This document shows positions 1 to 9,182 of a DNA stretch of 64,000 bases, one piece after another. The notes under the pieces are model-generated. The model did no database searches. It was not told the origin of the DNA and saw only the letters and a program-made list of their open reading frames with translations. Numbering within the stretch: position 1 is the stretch's first letter; every line of letters begins with the position of its first letter. This DNA is from Parvibaculum sp046297875. Lineage in GTDB: Bacteria > Pseudomonadota > Alphaproteobacteria > Parvibaculales > Parvibaculaceae. The stretch lies in the NCBI RefSeq assembly GCF_046297875.1, contig NZ_JBKBHD010000001.1, positions 2,232,001 to 2,296,000 of the forward strand. Reading direction: 5' to 3'. A program made the translations under genes and the position numbers.

Positions 1-133
1 CGACATCGCGCATCCCGATGGCGGCCGCTTCTTCATCGAGGCCGAGCTGCCGCCGCACATGATGTTGAGCTGGAAATTGCTCGGTTTCGACGAGCGCGAT
101 GCGAAAGATGCCTTTGAAGGGTTGGACGGATGA
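1..133 (+). CDS. C-terminal end of an RluC-type 23S rRNA pseudouridine synthase (partial, 5' end outside the window)
   Basis: Reading from base 2 to the TGA at 131-133 gives a 43-residue tail that opens with DIAHPDGGRFFIEAELPPHM and ends with FEGLDG. A basic-acidic HPDGG stretch followed by a PPHM segment and a hydrophobic LGF is typical of the last part of RluA/RluC-family pseudouridine synthases, which isomerise uridines in 23S rRNA. The stop overlaps the ATG of the next gene (ATGA), so the two are translationally coupled; an RluC-HAD hydrolase pair is common in alphaproteobacteria. The catalytic aspartate region is not in the window, so the family call rests only on the tail and the context. 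Confidence 0.6.
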   Translation, partial: DIAHPDGGRFFIEAELPPHMMLSWKLLGFDERDAKDAFEGLDG

Positions 134-828
134 GTAAACACCTCCGCCTCGTCGTGTTCGATTGCGACGGAACGCTGATCGATAGTCAGCACATGATCGT
201 GGCGGCGATGAACCATGCCTTTGATGCGCATGGGCTCCCGCATCTGCCGCGTGAGAAGGTGCTTTCGATTGTCGGTCTGTCGCTCGATGAGGCGATAGAA
301 GCGCTGGTGCCTCAAGTCGCCTTGCCGTTGCGCCGGAAGCTGACGGAAAGTTACAAGGGGGCATTCTTTGAGTTGCGCACGCGGAAGGAACTAGCGGAGC
401 CGCTGTTCCCCGGTGTGCGTGAGGCACTCGATCTTCTTTCGGGTCAGGAGAATGTGCTGCTCGGCATTGCCACGGGCAAGTCGCAGCGCGGGCTCCGGCA
501 TGCGCTGGAGACCCACGGGTTGCGCGACTATTTCGTGACGCTGCAGACGGCGGACGATGCGCCGTCGAAACCCCATCCCGAGATGCTGCGCCGCGCCATG
601 CGCGAGACGGGTGCCGATCCCGCGGATACAGTGCTGATCGGCGATACGACCTTCGATATGGAGATGGCGCGTTCTGCGCATGCACATGCGCTCGGTGTCG
701 ATTGGGGCTATCATCAGCCACACCTGCTGACGGCCAGCGGCGCGCGCAAGGTTCTGGGTGATTTTGCCGGACTTGGGCCCGCGCTTGATGAAATCTGGGC
801 GCCTGTGCCCATTACCGGAGGGGCATGA
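130..828 (+). CDS. HAD-superfamily hydrolase, phosphoglycolate-phosphatase-like
   Basis: A 232-residue soluble HAD phosphatase. Motif I is DCDGT with the nucleophile Asp11 and acid/base Asp13; the motif III lysine is at about Lys147 (KPHPEML) and motif IV is GDTTFDM with Asp172 and Asp176. An alpha-helical cap lies between residues 20 and 90, as in Gph/phosphonatase-type members. The start ATG overlaps the stop of the upstream pseudouridine synthase gene, and its own stop overlaps the ATG of the AsmA gene, so three genes appear to be one operon. The physiological substrate cannot be told from sequence; phosphoglycolate is only the nearest family label. Confidence 0.85.
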   Translation: MSKHLRLVVFDCDGTLIDSQHMIVAAMNHAFDAHGLPHLPREKVLSIVGLSLDEAIEALVPQVALPLRRKLTESYKGAFFELRTRKELAEPLFPGVREALDLLSGQENVLLGIATGKSQRGLRHALETHGLRDYFVTLQTADDAPSKPHPEMLRRAMRETGADPADTVLIGDTTFDMEMARSAHAHALGVDWGYHQPHLLTASGARKVLGDFAGLGPALDEIWAPVPITGGA

Positions 829-2597
829 AGATCATGAGGAAATTTCTCGGTTTCATTCTCGTCGTCGTTCTGCTTCTCGCGGGCGGACTTTATGCGCTGA
901 CGCTGATCGATCTTGGCCGCTTCGCGCCGCAGATAGAAACTGCAGCGAAGGAAGCGACGGGCCGTACGCTGAAAATCGAAGGTCCGCTCCACATCGGTTT
1001 TTCGCTGGTTCCGACGGTCGTTGCCGAGAAGATCAGTTTCTCGAATGCGGAGTGGGGTACCAAGCCGAACATGCTTTCGGCGGCGCGTCTGGAGCTTGAG
1101 GTGGCCATGTTGCCGCTTCTCTCAGGTAGTGTCGATGTGCGCCGCGTTGAAATTGCGGATGCAGACATTTTCCTCGAAACGGACAGGCGCGGGCGCGGCA
1201 ACTGGATTTTCGCGGAAGGCGAGGCCGCGCCAAGGGCTCCGGCTGAAGGAGCGGGCGGCGGCATGGCGCTGGCAGGCGTACCGGAGCTCAATATTTCCAA
1301 TTTCCGTTTCGCCTATCGCGATGGCGCGACCGGGCAGGTGAGTGAAGCGGCTTTCGACGAAGTGACTCTCGCGGCGAAAGGCGCGGGCTTTCATGCGGTG
1401 ATCGAAGGCAAGGTGAACGGTTCTGCCGTTTCCTTTGCATCGGATATTGAAGGCGATGCCACCAATATTGCGCTCAACAATGCGGCGCTCACCGTTGCCG
1501 GTACGAGCATAGGTGGCGATCTGGCACTCGACTTGAGGGCCAGGCCGAAGCTCACCGGCGCGCTGACCAGCCCGGCCTTCGATGTAACACCTTTCCTCAC
1601 GGGCGGTGGCGGGAGCGGTGGTCCGCTTTTCAGCAAGGATCCGCTGCCGCTCGACGGCCTGGCATCGGCAGATGCCGATCTTTCGCTTGCGCTTGAAGAG
1701 CTACGCTATGGAAAGATCGTTCTCACCTCAATGAAGCTGCCCTTGAAAATTCAGGATGGCAAGCTCGCCGCGCCGCTGAGTGCGGCCTATCGCGGACGCC
1801 CTCTCAAACTTGCGCTGAACGCCGATACGCGCGGTAATGTTTCTCTCGATGCGGATGCAGTGAATTTCGATCTTGGCCGTCTGCTTACCGATCTAGACCT
1901 CACGACCATGCTTTCCGCCAATGCGGATTTCGGCGCGCGGCTGAAGGGGCAGGGCAAGTCGCTCAATGCGATTGCCTCCTCGCTCAACGGTCAGTCCAAT
2001 CTAGTAATCGGCAAGGGCACGATCAATTCACGCGCCTTTGCCGTCGTTTCGGACGATCTGACACGTGTGCTGATCCCGTCCGGCGAGAGCGGCGATACAG
2101 CGAAGCTCGTTTGCGCTATTTCGCGGTTTGATTTCACGAGCGGTATCGGCAAGGCATCGGCGATCGCGCTTGAAACGGACACGCTGATCACGACAGGTTC
2201 CGGCACGATCGATCTCGGCAAGGAACGCATCGATCTTCTGTTCAAGCCCAAACCAAAGAAGGCAAGCCTTGTCAGTCTGGCTTTCCCTGTGCGGTTGTCC
2301 GGTCCGCTCACCTCACCTTCCGCTGGGCTCGACCGGACGGGTGTGGCCACCAGCGTTGCGACGGCGGTGGGCGGGGTTGCGCTGACTGGCGGCCTCGGCG
2401 CGCTTCTGCCGTTGATGAGCACAGGGTCTGGCTCCGTCGCGGCCGGTGGTGAATGCGGTGCGGCTGCGGCGGCTGCCAGCGAAGAGTCGCGCGGTGTCGT
2501 TGGCACGATTGGCGGCGCTGCGGAAGGTGCTGCGCGCGGGGCGGGCGAAGTGCTTGATGGCATTGGCCGCGGCATCGGCAATATCTTTGGTCGGTAA
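825..2597 (+). CDS. AsmA-family protein
   Basis: A 590-residue protein with one N-terminal membrane anchor (about residues 5-26, rich in Val, Leu and Gly) followed by a large envelope-facing domain. The segment after the anchor, with TGRTLKIEG and IGFSLVPTVVAEKISFSNAE, is the characteristic AsmA start. The family is linked to outer-membrane assembly and to lipid transfer between the membranes. The last 80 or so residues are very rich in Gly, Ala and Ser and look disordered. ATG 825 overlaps the preceding stop by four bases. The ATP12 gene follows after 16 bases. Confidence 0.85.
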   Translation: MKIMRKFLGFILVVVLLLAGGLYALTLIDLGRFAPQIETAAKEATGRTLKIEGPLHIGFSLVPTVVAEKISFSNAEWGTKPNMLSAARLELEVAMLPLLSGSVDVRRVEIADADIFLETDRRGRGNWIFAEGEAAPRAPAEGAGGGMALAGVPELNISNFRFAYRDGATGQVSEAAFDEVTLAAKGAGFHAVIEGKVNGSAVSFASDIEGDATNIALNNAALTVAGTSIGGDLALDLRARPKLTGALTSPAFDVTPFLTGGGGSGGPLFSKDPLPLDGLASADADLSLALEELRYGKIVLTSMKLPLKIQDGKLAAPLSAAYRGRPLKLALNADTRGNVSLDADAVNFDLGRLLTDLDLTTMLSANADFGARLKGQGKSLNAIASSLNGQSNLVIGKGTINSRAFAVVSDDLTRVLIPSGESGDTAKLVCAISRFDFTSGIGKASAIALETDTLITTGSGTIDLGKERIDLLFKPKPKKASLVSLAFPVRLSGPLTSPSAGLDRTGVATSVATAVGGVALTGGLGALLPLMSTGSGSVAAGGECGAAAAAASEESRGVVGTIGGAAEGAARGAGEVLDGIGRGIGNIFGR

Positions 2598-2613
2598 TGG
2601 TTCGAGAATCCCG

Positions 2614-3405
2614 ATGAACGATAACGACGATACAGCCGCCGCGATCTTCGATCTGGCGCGAAACCGCTCGCTCGATCAGCAGGTTTCGCATCCGGGCCGG
2701 GACAAGCCGAAGCTGCCGAAGCGTTTCTACATGAAGGCAGAGGCGGGACAGCATGACGGTAGCTACGCCGTGCTGCTTGATAGGAAAGTCGTGAAGACGC
2801 CGTCGAAACAGGCGCTCGCCGTGCCGTCGCTCGCGCTTGCCGAGGCGATGGCAGCGGAATGGGAGGCCCAGCGGGAAGAAATCGACCCCAGGAAAATGTG
2901 GCTCACCAAGCTCGCCAATACCGCGATCGATCTTGTGGTGCCGCGCCGGGCAGACGTGATTGCGGAACTCGTAACCTATTCGGGTACCGATCTTCTCTGC
3001 TACCGGGCCGAACATCCCGCCGCGCTGGCTGCGCGGCAGGCGGCGCTGTGGGATCCTCTGCTCGGCTGGGCGGCGGCGCATGGAATTGCGCTTACGCCGA
3101 CCACGGGCATCCTTCATGTGGCGCAGCCGCCAGCCTCGCTTGACGCTTACGGCAGGGCGCTGGAGGCGTTCGACGCCTTCCGCATTGCCGCCCTTCACAA
3201 TGCGGTCACGCTGACTGGCTCGGCCGTGATCGGCCTGGCCGTGACGCTCGGCCGGTTGCAGCCGGAGGAGGCCTTCGATATTGCCCATCTGGATGAGCAC
3301 TGGCAGATGGAACTTTCCGGCGAGGACGAGGATGAGCGGGCGAGACTCGAAACGAGACGCTCCGAACTTGTTGAAACCGGCCGTTTCATCCGCCTTCTCG
3401 GCTGA
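2614..3405 (+). CDS. ATP12-family F1-ATPase assembly chaperone
   Basis: A 263-residue protein of the ATP12 family (mitochondrial homologues bind the F1 alpha subunit during ATP synthase assembly). The core begins at about residue 35 with LPKRFY; the segments VKTPSKQALAVPS, WEAQ, MWLTKLANTAIDLV and YSGTDLLCYRAEHP are diagnostic of the family, and the C-terminal part with LAVTLGRLQPEEAF also fits. The reading frame is open further upstream inside the AsmA gene, but ATG 2614 gives the usual family length and leaves a short gap after the AsmA stop, so it is the preferred start. The family is mainly confined to alphaproteobacteria and mitochondria. Confidence 0.88.
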   Translation: MNDNDDTAAAIFDLARNRSLDQQVSHPGRDKPKLPKRFYMKAEAGQHDGSYAVLLDRKVVKTPSKQALAVPSLALAEAMAAEWEAQREEIDPRKMWLTKLANTAIDLVVPRRADVIAELVTYSGTDLLCYRAEHPAALAARQAALWDPLLGWAAAHGIALTPTTGILHVAQPPASLDAYGRALEAFDAFRIAALHNAVTLTGSAVIGLAVTLGRLQPEEAFDIAHLDEHWQMELSGEDEDERARLETRRSELVETGRFIRLLG

Positions 3406-3493
3406 ATCCGGCGGTTCCGGCTCAAGCTAACGCAGCGTTGCCGCAGACCCTGGCGCCGGTTCCTACCCGCCCATAGGAATGGCGGCCAAGCCA

Positions 3494-3523
3494 TTGGCAA
3501 AAACGAGATTTCGGTGCTATTCA
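3494..3523 (+). promoter_or_regulatory. possible promoter of the pccB-pccA operon
   Basis: TTGGCA at 3494-3499 and TATTCA at 3518-3523 are separated by 18 bases and lie about 140 bases before the pccB start. The -35 matches consensus in five of six positions but the -10 is poor. The surrounding 3406-3660 gap shows no credible coding region. Confidence 0.25.
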
Positions 3524-3660
3524 GGTCGCCTTCGCGCGATGCGACAGCGCCAGCGGGCCGCTTATTCTCAGCCCGAGCTCAGGCGTCCAGACACAGTTCA
3601 GAGAGGCTGCCTCCCGAAAGACCGGGCAGGGCGGCCCGTCCGGTATATCGAGGGGGCGGC

Positions 3661-5193
3661 ATGAAGGACATTCTTCGTCGGCTTGAAGAGCGGCGGCAGG
3701 AGGCGCGGACCGGTGGCGGCCAGAAGCGCATCGAGGCGCAGCATGCGAAAGGCAAGCTCACGGCGCGGGAGCGCATCGAGCTCCTGCTCGACGAGGGCTC
3801 CTTCGAGGAGTTCGACATGTTCGTCGAGCACGACTGCCAGGATTTCGGCATGGAGAAGCAGAAAGTGCCGGGCGACGGCGTCGTCACGGGCTGGGGTACG
3901 GTGAACGGCCGTCCCGTCTTCGTCTTCGTGAAGGACTTCACGGTGTTCGGCGGCTCGCTTTCGCGCAATCACGCGAAGAAGATGACCAAGGTGCAGGACA
4001 TGGCGCTGAAGACCGGCGCCCCCATCATCGGTCTCTTCGATGCCGGCGGCGCGCGCATTCAGGAAGGCGTCGATGCGCTGGGCGGCTATGGCGAAGTGTT
4101 CACACGCAACGTGCTTGCCTCGGGCGTGATCCCGCAGATTTCCGTCATCATGGGCCCCTGCGCCGGTGGCGACGTCTACTCACCCGCCATGACCGACTTC
4201 ATTTTCATGGTGCGCGACACGTCCTACATGTTCGTGACGGGCCCCGACGTCGTGAAGACGGTGACGAACGAAACCGTCACCTCCGAGCAGCTTGGCGGCG
4301 CGTCGATCCATACGACCAAGTCCTCGGTCGCCGACGGCGCCTTCGACAATGACGTGATCGCGATGACGCAGATCCGGCGCCTTGTCGATTTCCTGCCGTC
4401 TTCCAACAAGGACGAAGTGCCGGAGCGTCCGTTCTTCGACGATGCGCAGCGCATCGAGTATTCGCTCGACACGCTCATCCCCGCCAACCCGAACATGCCC
4501 TATGACATGAAGGAGTTGATCCTCAAGGTCGTGGACGAGGGCGATTTCTTCGAGATGCAGGAGAGCTTCGCGAAGAACATCATCACGGGTTTTGCGCGCA
4601 TGGAAGGCCGGACCGTCGGTATCGTCGCGAACCAGCCGATGGTGCTTGCCGGTGTGCTCGACAGCGACGCGAGCCGCAAGGCCGCGCGCTTCGTGCGCTT
4701 CTGCGATTGCTTCAATATTCCGATCGTCACCTTCGTGGACGTGCCAGGCTTCTTGCCGGGCACGGCGCAGGAATATGGCGGCCTCATCAAGCATGGTGCG
4801 AAGCTGCTCTTTGCCTACACGGAAGCCACCGTGCCGAAAGTCACTGTCATCACCCGCAAGGCCTATGGCGGCGCCTACGACGTGATGTCGTCAAAGCACA
4901 TTCGCGGCGATCTCAACTATGCCTGGCCGACCGCGGAAATCGCGGTGATGGGCGCCAAGGGCGCGGTCGAGATCATCCATCGCGCGGACATCAAGGACCC
5001 GGAAAAGATCGCGGTTCATACCAAGGCCTATGAAGACCGCTTCCTCAATCCCTTCGTCGCAGCCGAGCGCGGCTATATCGACGAAGTCATCATGCCGCAT
5101 TCCACGCGTGTCCGCATTGCGCGGGCGCTCGCGCTCCTTCGTCACAAGGAGCTCGAGAATCCGTGGAAGAAGCACGACAACATTCCGCTCTGA
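3661..5193 (+). CDS. pccB: propionyl-CoA carboxylase beta subunit (carboxyltransferase)
   Basis: A 510-residue carboxyltransferase subunit that moves the carboxyl group from carboxybiotin to propionyl-CoA, giving methylmalonyl-CoA. It starts with MKDILRRLEERR and carries GAPIIGLFDAGGARIQEG and MGPCAGGDVYSPAMTDF in the N-terminal crotonase-like half and VPGFLPGTAQEYGG and RKAYGGAYDVMSSKH in the C-terminal half, all typical of PCC beta. The frame is open upstream, but ATG 3661 has a clear GAGGGGG ribosome site just before it and gives the standard 510-residue length. The pccA gene follows 11 bases after the stop. The substrate preference over acetyl-CoA is a family inference. Confidence 0.92.
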   Translation: MKDILRRLEERRQEARTGGGQKRIEAQHAKGKLTARERIELLLDEGSFEEFDMFVEHDCQDFGMEKQKVPGDGVVTGWGTVNGRPVFVFVKDFTVFGGSLSRNHAKKMTKVQDMALKTGAPIIGLFDAGGARIQEGVDALGGYGEVFTRNVLASGVIPQISVIMGPCAGGDVYSPAMTDFIFMVRDTSYMFVTGPDVVKTVTNETVTSEQLGGASIHTTKSSVADGAFDNDVIAMTQIRRLVDFLPSSNKDEVPERPFFDDAQRIEYSLDTLIPANPNMPYDMKELILKVVDEGDFFEMQESFAKNIITGFARMEGRTVGIVANQPMVLAGVLDSDASRKAARFVRFCDCFNIPIVTFVDVPGFLPGTAQEYGGLIKHGAKLLFAYTEATVPKVTVITRKAYGGAYDVMSSKHIRGDLNYAWPTAEIAVMGAKGAVEIIHRADIKDPEKIAVHTKAYEDRFLNPFVAAERGYIDEVIMPHSTRVRIARALALLRHKELENPWKKHDNIPL

Positions 5194-5204
5194 GGCGCGC
5201 TCCC

Positions 5205-7220
5205 ATGTTCAAAAAAATCCTGATCGCCAACCGGGGCGAAATTGCCTGCCGCGTCATGAAGACCGCGAAGAAGATGGGCATCAAGACCGTTGCCGTCTAT
5301 TCCGATGCGGACAAGGACGCACTGCACGTGGAGATGGCGGATGAGGCGGTGCATATCGGCCCGCCGCCCGCCGCGCAGTCCTATCTTATCGTCGACAAGA
5401 TCATCGATGCCTGCAAACAGACCGGCGCAGAGGCGGTTCATCCCGGCTATGGCTTCCTGTCGGAGAATGCGAAATTCGCGCAGGCGCTGAAGGATAACGG
5501 CATCGCTTTTATCGGCCCGAACATCAAGGCCGTCGAGGTGATGGGCGACAAGATCGAGTCCAAGAAGTTCGCCAATGCCGCCAAGGTGAACACGGTGCCG
5601 GGCTATCTCGGTGTCATCAAGGACGCGGAAGAGGCCGTCAAGATCGCCAACGAGATCGGCTATCCGGTCATGATCAAGGCGTCGGCCGGCGGCGGCGGCA
5701 AGGGCATGCGTATTGCCTGGTCAGAGAAGGAAGTCGCGGACGGCTTCAATTCGTCCATGTCCGAAGCCAAGTCCTCTTTCGGCGACGATCGCGTCTTCAT
5801 CGAGAAGTTCGTGACGCAGCCGCGCCACATCGAAATCCAGGTGCTCGGCGACAAGCATGGCAATGTCGTTTATGTGCATGAACGCGAATGCTCGATCCAG
5901 CGCCGCAACCAGAAGGTCATCGAAGAAGCGCCGTCGCCCTTCCTCGACGAGGCAACGCGCAAGGCGATGGGCGAGCAGGCCGTCGCGCTTGCCAAGGCTG
6001 TGGACTATGAGAGCGCAGGCACGGTCGAGTTCATCGTCGACAAGGATCGCAATTTCTATTTCCTCGAAATGAACACGCGCCTGCAGGTGGAGCATCCGGT
6101 GACGGAGCTCATCACCGGGATCGATCTTGTTGAGCAGATGATCCGCGTGGCCGCGGGCGAGAAACTCACGATCAAGCAGTCCGACATCAAAATAAATGGC
6201 TGGGCGATCGAGTCCCGCGTCTATGCGGAAGATCCCTATCGCAACTTCCTTCCCTCGACGGGCCGTCTCGTGCGCTATCAGCCGCCGCAAGAGAGCGTCG
6301 CGGAGGGGCTTACCATCCGCAACGATACCGGCGTCTATGAAGGCGGCGAGATCTCGATGTTCTACGATCCGATGATTGCGAAACTTTGCACGCATGGACC
6401 GGATCGTCTGTCGGCGATCGACCATATGGCCTTTGCACTCGACCAGTTCCTGATCGAAGGTATCCAGCACAATATCCCCTTCGTGAATGCGATCATGGAG
6501 CATCCCCGTTTCCGCGAAGGCCGTATCACGACCGGCTTCATCGCCGAGGAATATCCGGATGGTTTCAGCGGTGTGCCGCTGTCTGATGAACGAGCCATGA
6601 TGCTTGCCGCCATTGCGGTCTACATGAACAAGGTCCATGCCGAGCGCGCGGTGCAGATTTCCGGCCAGCTGGCCAACCGCCCGCGCAAGCTGCCCAAGGA
6701 ATGGGTCGTCGCGGTCGATGACTGGGCGCGCCGGGTGACCGCCGATGACATGGGTGGGTCGGTTCGCGTCGTTTTTCTCGACGATGATGGCAATCGCGCC
6801 GAAGCGCACAATGTCCGCTCCGATTGGGTGCCGGGAGACGCCGTGTTCCGTGGCGAGGTCGATGGCCGTCCGATGGTGGTGGAACTCGTGCGCGCGAAGC
6901 AGGGCTATGTTCTGCGCTATCGCGGCGCTTCGGCGCATGCGGCCGTCCGCACGCCGCTCGGCCATCGCCTCAACCTGCTGATGCCGGAAAAGGTGGCGCC
7001 CGATACGTCCAAGATGCTGCTTTGCCCCATGCCGGGTCTCGTGAAGGCCATTCATGTGACCGTCGGCCAGGAAGTGAAGGCGGGCGAAGCGCTTGCCGTC
7101 GTCGAGGCGATGAAGATGGAAAACATTCTCCGCGCCGAGAACGACTGCACGGTCGAAAAGATCAACGCAGAGCCGGGCGACAGCCTCGCGGTCGATGCGG
7201 TGATAATGGAGTTTGCGTAA
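5205..7220 (+). CDS. pccA: propionyl-CoA carboxylase alpha subunit (biotin carboxylase plus biotin carrier)
   Basis: A 671-residue subunit. The N-terminal biotin carboxylase part begins MFKKILIANRGEIACRV, has the glycine-rich ATP loop IKASAGGGGKGMRI and the signature FLEMNTRLQVEHPVTE. A linker domain follows from about residue 460 to 590, then a biotinyl domain whose AMKMEN motif places the biotinylated lysine at Lys637, 34 residues from the end. It makes carboxybiotin from bicarbonate and ATP for the PccB subunit just upstream. ATG 5205 was chosen over the in-frame upstream extension because of its homology to the family N terminus. Together with pccB it serves odd-chain fatty acid, valine and isoleucine catabolism. 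Confidence 0.93.
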   Translation: MFKKILIANRGEIACRVMKTAKKMGIKTVAVYSDADKDALHVEMADEAVHIGPPPAAQSYLIVDKIIDACKQTGAEAVHPGYGFLSENAKFAQALKDNGIAFIGPNIKAVEVMGDKIESKKFANAAKVNTVPGYLGVIKDAEEAVKIANEIGYPVMIKASAGGGGKGMRIAWSEKEVADGFNSSMSEAKSSFGDDRVFIEKFVTQPRHIEIQVLGDKHGNVVYVHERECSIQRRNQKVIEEAPSPFLDEATRKAMGEQAVALAKAVDYESAGTVEFIVDKDRNFYFLEMNTRLQVEHPVTELITGIDLVEQMIRVAAGEKLTIKQSDIKINGWAIESRVYAEDPYRNFLPSTGRLVRYQPPQESVAEGLTIRNDTGVYEGGEISMFYDPMIAKLCTHGPDRLSAIDHMAFALDQFLIEGIQHNIPFVNAIMEHPRFREGRITTGFIAEEYPDGFSGVPLSDERAMMLAAIAVYMNKVHAERAVQISGQLANRPRKLPKEWVVAVDDWARRVTADDMGGSVRVVFLDDDGNRAEAHNVRSDWVPGDAVFRGEVDGRPMVVELVRAKQGYVLRYRGASAHAAVRTPLGHRLNLLMPEKVAPDTSKMLLCPMPGLVKAIHVTVGQEVKAGEALAVVEAMKMENILRAENDCTVEKINAEPGDSLAVDAVIMEFA

Positions 7221-7266
7221 GGGGCCGGCTCGCTTCGCGTCCTCTCACGCTTCCGCGAACCAGTGT

Positions 7267-7303
7267 CCGCTTCCCCGCTCCCTGCAAGGGAGAAGGGAAG
7301 CGG
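7267..7303. repeat. long hairpin downstream of pccA
   Basis: Outer arms CCGCTTCCC (7267-7275) and GGGAAGCGG (7295-7303) enclose inner arms CTCCC (7278-7282) and GGGAG (7288-7292) around a five-base loop. It lies 47 bases after the pccA stop. There is no T run, so it could be a processing or REP-like element, or a weak terminator, between pccA and the next gene. Confidence 0.55.
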
Positions 7304-7373
7304 TTCCTGAACCCTGTCTCCTTCGGCTTTTGCGCGCTATAGTCTCTTCCGGGGCCAAGGAAGGAGATCTGAC

Positions 7374-8411
7374 ATGCGCGGCACGATCGTCCGGCTATTT
7401 GCCATTCTCATCGTCTTTGCTAGCGGCACTGCGGCGCAGGCGCAGAACGACCTCGCAGGCAAGGTGCTTGAGTGGGCGAGCGGCAAGGATGTCTTTTCCG
7501 TTGCGCGCGATCTCACCTTCGACCGCAAGGTGGATGGCACGCTCTCGGCGGCTGGCGAAGTCGTCATCCTGACCCGCGATGCGCAAGTTAAGGGCGATAC
7601 CTGGATTGCCGCCCGCCGCGCCGCTGTCGAGGGTGAGCTTGACGGCGATCTCTCGATCCGCGCGCAGGAAGCGCTCATCAATGGCAAGGTGAAGGGCGAT
7701 GTCAGCTTTTATGGCCTCGATCTCACGCTCGGTCCGGATGCGGATATCGGCGGAAATGTCACCTATTACTCGCCTTCGGTGGCGCGGGTGGACCGGAACG
7801 CGAAGGTGAAAGGCGAAATCAACGGCCACGACATTGCGACGGCGCGCGACCAAAGCCCGCCTGCGGCGCCGCGCGCCGATACGCGCGAGCGGTGGCGCGA
7901 TCGTCATATTGACGAGCAATGGGGCGGGCCGCGCATCGCCGCGCCGGGCTACCACATGTCGGCCGGGGGAGCGCTGTTCTTTGGCGTCATCGCGCTTGCC
8001 ATCGCCTTCGCCGCACCTGTTACGACATCGAGAATGCGTGAAGCACTTGTTGCGCAGCCTGTTCCCGCGCTTGGGCTTGGATTGATCTGGCTTGTCGGTC
8101 TGCCGGTCGCGGCCATCCTGATCGCAGTCACGATTGTCGGATTGCCATTCGCATTTCTGCTTCTGCTGCTCTGGCCGCTCGGCATGATCTTCGGCCTTGC
8201 GGGCATGCTGGCCGCCTTCGGCGAGTTTCTTGCGGGCAGGATTGGCGAGGCGGGGAAGGGCGTTCTTGGCCGCATCGTGGGAATCGTTCTTGCCGCTGCA
8301 ATCATCTGGATCGGGATTTCCGTACCTTTCCTCGGCGCGCTGGTCTGGCTCTTTGCGGTGGCGGGCGGTATCGGGCTTCTCTATCTCGGCTTCCGCCAGA
8401 CGCCGCTCTAG
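7374..8411 (+). CDS. bactofilin-like beta-helical domain fused to membrane segments
   Basis: A 345-residue envelope protein. It has a signal peptide (cleavage probably after AQA near residue 23) and then about 120 residues of short repeats of the type VKGDTWIAARRAAVEGELDG and INGKVKGDVSFYG, the beta-helix pattern of polymer-forming bactofilin-like proteins. A basic proline-rich linker with an RERWRDRH stretch leads to several hydrophobic membrane segments in about residues 198-340. A strong ribosome site (AAGGAAGGAG) precedes ATG 7374. It is monocistronic between pccA and the convergent lipB. Role unknown; an envelope scaffold is an inference from the fold. Confidence 0.7.
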   Translation: MRGTIVRLFAILIVFASGTAAQAQNDLAGKVLEWASGKDVFSVARDLTFDRKVDGTLSAAGEVVILTRDAQVKGDTWIAARRAAVEGELDGDLSIRAQEALINGKVKGDVSFYGLDLTLGPDADIGGNVTYYSPSVARVDRNAKVKGEINGHDIATARDQSPPAAPRADTRERWRDRHIDEQWGGPRIAAPGYHMSAGGALFFGVIALAIAFAAPVTTSRMREALVAQPVPALGLGLIWLVGLPVAAILIAVTIVGLPFAFLLLLLWPLGMIFGLAGMLAAFGEFLAGRIGEAGKGVLGRIVGIVLAAAIIWIGISVPFLGALVWLFAVAGGIGLLYLGFRQTPL

Positions 8412-8429
8412 CTCGAAGTGGTGGTGATA

Positions 8430-9119
8430 CTAGCGGCTTGGATCCGAACCCCCGAAGATCTTTGCGAAGTTGCGCTTCAGCGCGATATCCACATCGGCCA
8501 TCGTCGCGGTGATGCCGAGATCGGCAAGGCTCGTTACGCCGTGCTGGCTGATGCCGCAGGGTACGATGCCGGAGAAGTGGTCGAGGTCTGGATCGACATT
8601 CAGGCTGACGCCGTGGAACGTGACCCATTTGCGGATGCGCACACCGATGGCGGCAATCTTGTCCTCGGCGGTGAGGCCCTTCTCGGCTCGCCTGACCCAG
8701 ACGCCGACACGGCCTTCGCGAAGTTCTCCCGTCACGTTGAATTCGGCAAGCGTCGCGATCAGCCATTTCTCTAGGTCGCCGACGAATTCGCGCACATCGG
8801 GCCTGCGCCGTTTCAGATCGAGCATGACATAGGCCACGCGCTGGCCGGGGCCGTGATAGGTGTATTGGCCGCCGCGGCCCGTCTGGAACACGGGGAAGCG
8901 GTCCGGGTCCATCAGGTCGCGTTCTTCGGCGCTGGTGCCGGCCGTATAGAGCGGCGGATGTTCGAGCAACCAGACGAGTTCGCGCGCGCGGCCGTCCGCG
9001 ATCGCAGCCACCCGTTCTTCCATCTCCCGCACTGCCGCTTCATAAGGGACAGGCGCGTCGGAAATGCGCCATTCGGGCGTTTCCGCGTCCGCAGCTGCGA
9101 GAGGGAGGGGCTTAACCAT
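8430..9119 (-). CDS. lipB: octanoyl-[acyl carrier protein]:protein N-octanoyltransferase
   Basis: LipB moves octanoyl from acyl carrier protein to the lipoyl domains of 2-oxoacid dehydrogenases and the glycine cleavage H protein. The 229-residue protein shows the family signatures TGRGGQYTYHGPGQRVAY, KIAAIGVRIRKWVTFHG with catalytic Lys154, and GIVPCGISQHGVTSL with the acyl-accepting Cys188. Length is normal for the family. It is convergent with the upstream bactofilin-like gene (18 bases apart) and divergent from the small FliN-like gene, with 63-75 bases between their starts depending on which FliN start is used. Confidence 0.95.
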   Translation of the reverse strand: MVKPLPLAAADAETPEWRISDAPVPYEAAVREMEERVAAIADGRARELVWLLEHPPLYTAGTSAEERDLMDPDRFPVFQTGRGGQYTYHGPGQRVAYVMLDLKRRRPDVREFVGDLEKWLIATLAEFNVTGELREGRVGVWVRRAEKGLTAEDKIAAIGVRIRKWVTFHGVSLNVDPDLDHFSGIVPCGISQHGVTSLADLGITATMADVDIALKRNFAKIFGGSDPSR

Positions 9120-9182
9120 GAGGTAACTCTAGCATGCGATTTTAGGACCGTTATCAGTGCTTCTGGTCAGTGCTTCGGGCAA

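Noticed and set aside
3514..3660. Upstream extension of PccB to an ATG at 3514
   Set aside because: The extra 49 residues are Arg/Pro-rich without PCC similarity, and ATG 3661 has the better ribosome site and gives the standard length.
8853..9182. Long N-terminal extension of the FliN-like protein
   Set aside because: The extension runs antisense through lipB, and the resulting residues are not FliN-like.
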